Shown piece after piece: positions 58,275 to 64,000 of a DNA stretch of 64,000 bases. The position numbers and the translations under genes are program-made. The notes beneath the pieces are model-generated. The model was not told the origin of the DNA. It saw only the letters and a program-made list of their open reading frames with translations, and made no database searches. Every line of letters starts with the position of its first letter. Position 1 is the stretch's first letter. Source of the stretch: Orobanche coerulescens. Taxonomy: Eukaryota; Streptophyta; Magnoliopsida; Lamiales; Orobanchaceae. The stretch is from positions 154,304,096 through 154,368,095 of the forward strand of contig CM065802.1 of assembly GCA_033398695.1 (NCBI GenBank), read 5' to 3'.

Positions 58275-59205
58275 GCACACAAACAAACAAACACACACAG
58301 CGCACACACACATAGCAAAAAAAAACACACACACACAGTACACACTAAAACACACACACAGTACACACACACTGCCACACAAACATACACACATCACACA
58401 AACACACACACACGCACACACACACACACAGCACAAAAACACACACACAATACACAAACACACAGTACACACATACACTGCCACACAAACAAACGCACAC
58501 AAACACACACACACACACACAACACACAAACAGCACGCACACACAAAACACAAACACACACACACACATAGTACACACACACTGCTACACACACACAAAA
58601 ACACACACACAGCACACAAACAAACACACACACACAGCACACAAACAAACACACACACACACACAGTACACACACACACACACATACACACACACACACA
58701 ACACACACATACACACACATCACACACACACACAGTACACACACTGCCACACAAACAAACACACACGCACAAACACACACACACAGCACAGAAACAAACA
58801 CACACACACACACATGGCATAAAAACACACACAGAGAGAGTACACACACGCACTGCCACACACAGCACACACACAAACACACAGCACAAAAAAAAACACA
58901 CACACACACAAACACACACAACACAAACACACACACACACACACACACTGCAACACACACACACACACAACACAAAAACACACACACACACTCTTCCACG
59001 CACACACAAATACACACACACACACACACAGCACAAAAACACACACACACATAGTACACACACTGCCACACACACACAAACACACACACACACACAAACA
59101 CTGCCACACACACACACAAACACATAGTACAGCACACACACACAGTACACACACAAACAAAAAATGCACACAGCACACAAGCACACACACACTATACACA
59201 CACAA
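58205..59205. repeat. CA-rich tract filling intron 1
   Basis: About 1 kb of CACACA with CACTGCCACACA and CAGCACA interruptions lies between exon 1 and exon 2. The 320-codon Cys/Val ORF on the minus strand is not a protein gene. Confidence 0.9.
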
Positions 59206-59215
59206 TTCTTAATAC

Positions 59216-59554
59216 AAAAAGAGAGTTATGTATCAATATATCCTGCCACAACATTTCTTTATCAGGCTTATTGGGTACTTGCTTCCAACTCCTGTACAAT
59301 ATCGAGACATGATCTTTGGTAAGTTTTCCCAAGTACGTACTTAACTTCAATTTGTGTTCGTATTTGATCTTTCCTCGTACTGGATCAATGTCAAGAGGTA
59401 ATTGTTTTCCATCAACATGGCGTTTCGTCATACTTCTACATCGCGTGGGATTTCTCGATGTAGAAGTACTACGTGTATGAGCATCGGGAGACCGGGAGGA
59501 ATGAGGAGAACGAGCGGGAGGAGGAGTGTGAGGGGAACGAGAAGGAGACGCCAT
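59216..59554 (-). pseudogene. Exon 1 of the CACTA second gene
   Basis: The ATG at 59554 starts 113 codons: a Ser/Pro/Arg-rich head (MASPSRSPHTPPPARSPHSS) and then KIKYEHKLKLSTYLGKLTKD, ILYRSWKQVPNKPDKEMLWQ, the beginning of the plant En/Spm transposase domain. The exon ends phase 0 at TTT|GTATT (59216). The basic, disordered head suggests DNA binding or nuclear import; this is inferred. Confidence 0.8.
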
Positions 59555-59599
59555 GTGCCTGCATTAACAAATAAATTTAATCATCAACCACAATATACA

Positions 59600-60140
59600 G
59601 TGCACACATAAAACACACACACTGCACACATAAAACACACACACTACACACACACATACACTGCTCACACTCACACATTCTGCACACACACACTACACAC
59701 ACTGCACTCTGCACTCTCACACACACACTGGACACACACACACACACACACACACACTACACATACTGTACACACACTGCACTCTCTCTCTCTCTGTCTC
59801 ACACACACACACATACTGCACTCTGCACCCTCACACACACTGCACTCTGCACTCTCACACACACACACACTGCACACACACACACACTACACACACACAC
59901 ACTACACACACACACTACACACACACACACTACACACACACACTGCATTCTCTCTCTCCCACAAACACACACACATACTGCACTCTGCACCCTCACACAC
60001 ACACTGCACACACACACACACACACACTGTGCACACACTCACACAAACTGCACACACACACACACTGTGCACACATTCACACACACTACACACACACACA
60101 CGCACTATACACACTGCATATACACATACACACGCAAACA
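59600..60140. repeat. CA-rich tract between the two CACTA genes
   Basis: CA repeats with CACTGCACTCTG and CTCTCTCTC interruptions. No exon was found inside. It separates the end of TNP2 (60320) from the start of the second gene (59554). Confidence 0.9.
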
Positions 60141-60319
60141 CATTTTTTAATAACAAATAATGAAATAAATCTTAAATACTAAAATATAAAAACTTGATTC
60201 TTCAGAACACAACGTTCAACATTAATACTAAAATTCAACAAAACCAACTTTATCATTAACAATGTCACAAAATTGAACATTAATACTACAATTCAACATA
60301 ATCGACTGTGCCTTCATCA

Positions 60320-63300
60320 TCAACTATCTAACTTGACTCTAGATAACAACGTTTCCCATATGCCTTCATCATGATCATCTCGAATGGCATGTATGTCGTC
60401 TGCTACATTTTCTTCAACGATAGTGGGCATCCGTGTTGATAAAGGAATAAACTCACAAATGTCAAAACTTGACTCTTCAGTTTCATTAATATCCACACTA
60501 CTACCCGAAATGACCACTGGCAATATTTCATTGCATGGATCCTTGACATAAAACACATGTTTAGCTTGATATGCCATGATAAAAGGCTCGTCAGTGTAAG
60601 CTATCTTATGAAGATCTACCAATGTAAAGCCCAGTTCATCGATTACCACACCCGTGTAATTATCAACCCACTTACACTTAAAAATAGGCACTCTAAATTT
60701 AACATAATCAAGTTCCCATATATCTTCAATAACTCCATAGTAACTTGTTCATGCCATAACTGGATTTTTATCTTTCGAGCTTGAAAAGTGCATGGACTCG
60801 GCTTGAAGAGTAACTCCGCTATTTTGAACCGAACTTTTGTCATCTTGTGACTTTGTATAGAATGAGTACTTATTGATATCATATACATTCCAAGTTACGA
60901 AATCGGACTTCGGACCGTAAGCTAGCCATTTTAACAATTCAGATGCACTATCACTTTCGGAAATTTGTACCTTAAACCACCTCAAGAAAGTCTTATTATG
61001 TTCAATAAACAACCATTTCTCGCTCATTCGGAGATTTTTTATCTTCAAAAGATTCTTGTGAGCATATAGGTACGGAAGAACCTCGTCAGTGTTATTCAAA
61101 ACGTACAAATGTGCTTGAAGCACTTCATCGCGATTCTTGATTAATATTCTAACACACCGTGTACCCTTTCCATTAAGTTTCCCATCATGTCGAGACTTCG
61201 TAAGCCCTACAGATGGTGTTTGTGACATGTAATCTTTGCAAAATGCAATTGATTCTTCTGCAATATACTTCTCAACAATAGATATTTCTGGACGAAATGG
61301 GTTTTTACTATACCCTTTAAAAATCTTCATGTATCGCTCAAACGAAAACATCCATCGCAAATAAATGGGGCCACACTTTTCAATCTCTCTAACTACATGG
61401 ACAAGTAAGTGAACAATAATATCAAAAAAAGAAGAAGGAAAATACATCTCCAATTGGCACAAGATAACAACAGCCTCATTTTTCCACTCATCCAAAACCA
61501 AAGGATCAATCATTTTGCTACATATAGAATTTAAGAAAAAACACAAGCGAGTTATGGCATTTCTCACTTTTTTAGGCAAGACGTCTCGTATAGCCACAAC
61601 TAGAAGTTGTTGCATAAAGACATGACAGTCATGAGACTTTAAGCTGACCAATGTCAGATTTTGCATCGATACAAGACTCTTAATATTCGACGAATAACCT
61701 TGTGGCACTTTAATGCCTTTTAAACAATTACAAAAGCTGATTTTATCTCTTTTGGATAATGTATAACATGCCGGGTGAAGATAAGTTCGTTTACCAACTA
61801 CTTGCGGATGCAACTGAGGACGTATACCCATTTCCTCTAAGTCTTGACGAGCCTGGACACCATCCCTTGTTTTGTATTTAACATTTAAAAGTGTGCCGAT
61901 CACACTATCGCATACATTTTTTTCGACATGCATAACATCTATGCAATGTCTAACATCTAGATGTCTCCAGTAAGGAAGATCAAAAAATATTGACCTCTTC
62001 TTCCAAATGTTTGTCGTAGCAGCCTTCTTTTGAGTTTTTCCAAATATAGTATTTATGTTCTTCACACGATCGTACACTTGCTCACCTATTAAGGTCATCG
62101 GCGCAAGTCCATTTTCTGGGAATCCATTAAAAGCTTTTCGCAATATACGATACCGGTGATGGCGCCTGAGAAACCTCCGATGTTGAGTGTAAACTGTTTT
62201 ATTTCCATGTTTCAACTGGATGTTGCTTGTGTTTTCTTCACATATAGGACATGCATGATGTCCCTTCACACTATATCCACTCAAGTTTCCATATGCAGGA
62301 AAGTCATTAATCGTACAAAATAACATTGCACGTAACTTGAAACTTTGCTGGTGGTAACCATCAAACACGTAAATCCCTTCACCCCACATCATTCTCAAGT
62401 CATCAATCAATAGACTTAGATAAACATCTATGTCATCTCCTGGTTGTTTTGATCCTAAAATCATCATTGACAACATAACGTACTTCCGTTTCATACATAA
62501 CCAAAGAGGTATATTATATATCACAAGCAAAACAGGCCAAGAGCTATGATTGGTGCTTAAGTTACCGAACGGATTCATTCCATCTTTGGAAAGTCCAAGC
62601 CTAAGGTTTCTTGCGTCACTCCTAAAATCTTGAAATAAATGATCTATTTTCTTCCATTGTGCAGCATCAGCTGGATGACGAATTAGCCCCTCGCATTTTC
62701 TCTCATTTGCGTGCCATGTGAGATTCTTTGCATCATCTCTACTAGCAAACAATCGCTTGAACCTGGGAACAATCGGAAGATACCATAACACCTTCGCAGG
62801 AGGTCCTTGTTATGTGTTCTCTCCATCATTATTCACTTTGTATCGTGATACTCCACACCTAGGACACTTATGCAATTCTTCAAACTCCTTTCTGTACAGT
62901 ATGCAATCATTGGGACAAGCGTGTATTTTTTTATACTCCATAGGCATCGGACACAAAACCTTCTTCGCCTCATAGGTACGATTAGGCAATGTATTGCCTT
63001 TTGGTAGCATCTCATTCATCAACTGGAGCAATTCGGTGAAACTTTTGTCACTCCACCCATTTATTGCCTTCAAATTAACCAGCTTCAACACGGCAGATAG
63101 TCGTGTGAAATTTTCACACCCCAGATACAACGGAGTCTCTGAATCACTTTCCAACGCATCATAAACATGAGCTCTTTGAAATGATTCTTGTCCGACATCA
63201 CGAATCATTTCTTCAAATTGATCGCCATCTATATCTACATGAGTGTTTCCAGTTGGAACATCTACTATTTCGCCATGCTATATCCACACCGTATAGTTGG

Positions 63301-63517
63301 TGTTTATCCCCTCACAAACAAGATGTTCACGAATTGTGTCAGCCTCATGTCGTCTCCCATTCATACACTTCACACAAGGGCAAAAGTATCTTTCATCGGG
63401 TTCCAAGCGATGTTGTCGAGCAAATTTCAGAAATTGCTCAATTCCATTGTCATACTCCATACTCGCACAACTTGCATTCATCCAACTTCGATCCATTTCT
63501 TCTTTTCTGTTACACAT
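60320..63517 (-). pseudogene. TNP2: CACTA transposase TNP2 (one frame, three stop codons)
   Basis: A single frame of 1066 codons with no shift. Near residues 8-80 is the Transpos_assoc domain (MDRSWMN, FCPCVKCMNGRR, HL..EG). Around 190-235 are paired zinc-type motifs (CPNDC, CPRCGVSRYK). From about 245 the tnp2 catalytic domain starts (VLWYLPIVPRFKRLFAS, LGLSKDGMNPFGN, WGEGIYVFDGY, KGHHACPIC). DUF4218-type sequence follows (LEMYFPSSFFDIIVHLLVHV) and DUF4216-type sequence near 950 (YYGVIEDIWELD, CKWVDN). Stops interrupt at 63278-63280 (TAG), about 62807-62809 (TAA) and 60749-60751 (TGA). The protein cuts and joins the transposon ends in intact relatives. Confidence 0.93.
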
Positions 63518-63744
63518 ACTATGAAATTCAATTTGTTATTGTTTTGTATAGTGAAAAGAATTTCATTTCTATATGATTACTAACTTTTTGAAAATTGTTT
63601 TGACAGAGAATGACAAAGGTATGTTGTCCTATAACTGTTGTCTAAAATAGAAACCTGAACAGTGGTTGTCAAAATAGAATTAACTGTATACTACATCAAC
63701 TTATGGCTTTGTCAAGATTGCTAACTCTATCTGCACGAACTGTT

Positions 63745-63840
63745 GGGAGAATATCCTTAAGACGAAAGTTAACATCTATCCCAAAGGAAGAAGATCCTTA
63801 AGAAGTTAACCAAATCTATCTCAAAATAATTCGTGTTTCA
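63745..63840. repeat. Fifth copy of the CACTA core repeat, upstream of TNP2
   Basis: GGGAGAATATCCTTAAGACG...AATAATTCGTGTTTC, the same dimeric core as in intron 8, some 230 bp upstream of the transposase start codon. CA-rich sequence follows to the window end. Confidence 0.85.
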
Positions 63841-64000
63841 CAAAATAGTATTTTCAAAAGCAACACACATAATTAAACACACACACTCAACTAAATCGAT
63901 TAAATTATATGACAAACAAGAAGAAAATAACACGTAAAACTACATTAAACATACTGCCACACAAACAATCAAAAATGCTACATGTACACACTTTTGTACA

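Larger units (their letters stand above)
52912..59554 (-). pseudogene. CACTA second gene: plant transposase-associated protein fused to Ulp1-like (C48) protease, ten exons
   Basis: Exons on the minus strand: 59554-59216, 58174-~57968, 57756-57504, 57258-56632, 56534-56299, 55933-55766, 55647-55543, 55465-55387, 53194-53099 and 53013-52912. Every junction I could test from exon 3 on has GT/AG and compatible phase, giving about 737 codons. The N-terminal half is the Ptta/En/Spm-type domain; the C-terminal half is a C48 cysteine protease. Two defects are seen: exon 2 runs into TGA and an AT repeat instead of a donor, and exon 3 has a one-base shift in a run of five Cs. The introns between exons 1-2, 5-6 and 8-9 are mostly CA/TG repeat. 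It sits downstream of TNP2 on the same strand. Confidence 0.8.
52331..64000 (-). mobile_element. CACTA (En/Spm) DNA transposon, right end outside the window
   Basis: At least 11.6 kb. The left subterminal hairpin array (52372-52686), a second gene (59554-52912, minus) and the TNP2 transposase (63517-60320, minus) identify the superfamily. I could not find a clear CACTA terminal sequence or 3 bp duplication on the left; the boundary lies between about 52290 and 52371. Much of the non-coding part is CA repeat on the plus strand. It interrupts copia reverse transcriptase. Confidence 0.85.

Noticed and set aside
58239..59201. 320-codon Cys/Val ORF
   Set aside because: Translation of the intron 1 TG repeat; two other frames are equally open.

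Overview
This window looks like heterochromatic or intergenic DNA of a large-genome flowering plant, probably a eudicot. I found no host gene, rRNA, tRNA or CRISPR array. Essentially every base belongs to transposable elements inserted into one another. Plant diagnostics include initiator-Met-type primer binding sites, a Ty3/gypsy chromovirus with a chromodomain-like end, an Athila-type gypsy element with an extra 3' ORF, SIRE-like Ty1/copia elements, and a CACTA (En/Spm) DNA transposon. I cannot name a species. All names (A, B, C, D, E, Athila-F) are mine.

Layout. (1) 1-19338: family A, a non-autonomous LTR element in a tandem LTR-internal-LTR-internal-LTR array (the first LTR is cut by the window edge). 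Element B (7869-16052, minus strand, TSD TCACC) is inserted in the second internal region. (2) 19339-20586: part of a minus-strand copia element whose gag is interrupted by the A array. (3) 20587-~52330: a plus-strand copia element, split at 23537/49991 by chromovirus C (23538-49990, TSD TTCTA). (4) Inside C, element D (28817-43205, minus, TSD GCAGA/GTAGA) interrupts RNase H, and solo LTR E (44580-47797, TSD CGTCC) interrupts the end of integrase. (5) Inside D lies Athila-F (29534-41623, TSD TTACC) with gag, pol and a third ORF. (6) ~52330-64000: a CACTA transposon, cut by the right window edge. It carries an array of subterminal hairpins, a TNP2 transposase frame (63517-60320) and a second gene (59554-52912). 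I assembled that gene from ten exons; it ends in an Ulp1-like C48 protease. The insertion order implied is copia(-) > copia(+) > C > D > Athila-F, five levels.

All coding regions are decayed by nonsense codons or frameshifts, mostly of the C-to-T/G-to-A kind expected in methylated DNA, so nothing here is clearly an active autonomous element.

The most unusual signal is regulatory. Families A, B, C and D each carry an array of short palindromes about 500-800 bp into the LTR, but each family uses a different palindrome sequence. Athila-F has such an array in its LTR, using the same TTACGGCCGTAA core as C. It has a second array inside the element, directly upstream of a TATA box, a leader intron and the third ORF. 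Two further LTR modules keep their position across families: a pair of adjacent hairpins near the 3' end (with compensatory changes) and a GC-rich tandem duplication. In the CACTA element more than 3 kb of CA repeat sits in introns and intergenic DNA while the exons are spared.
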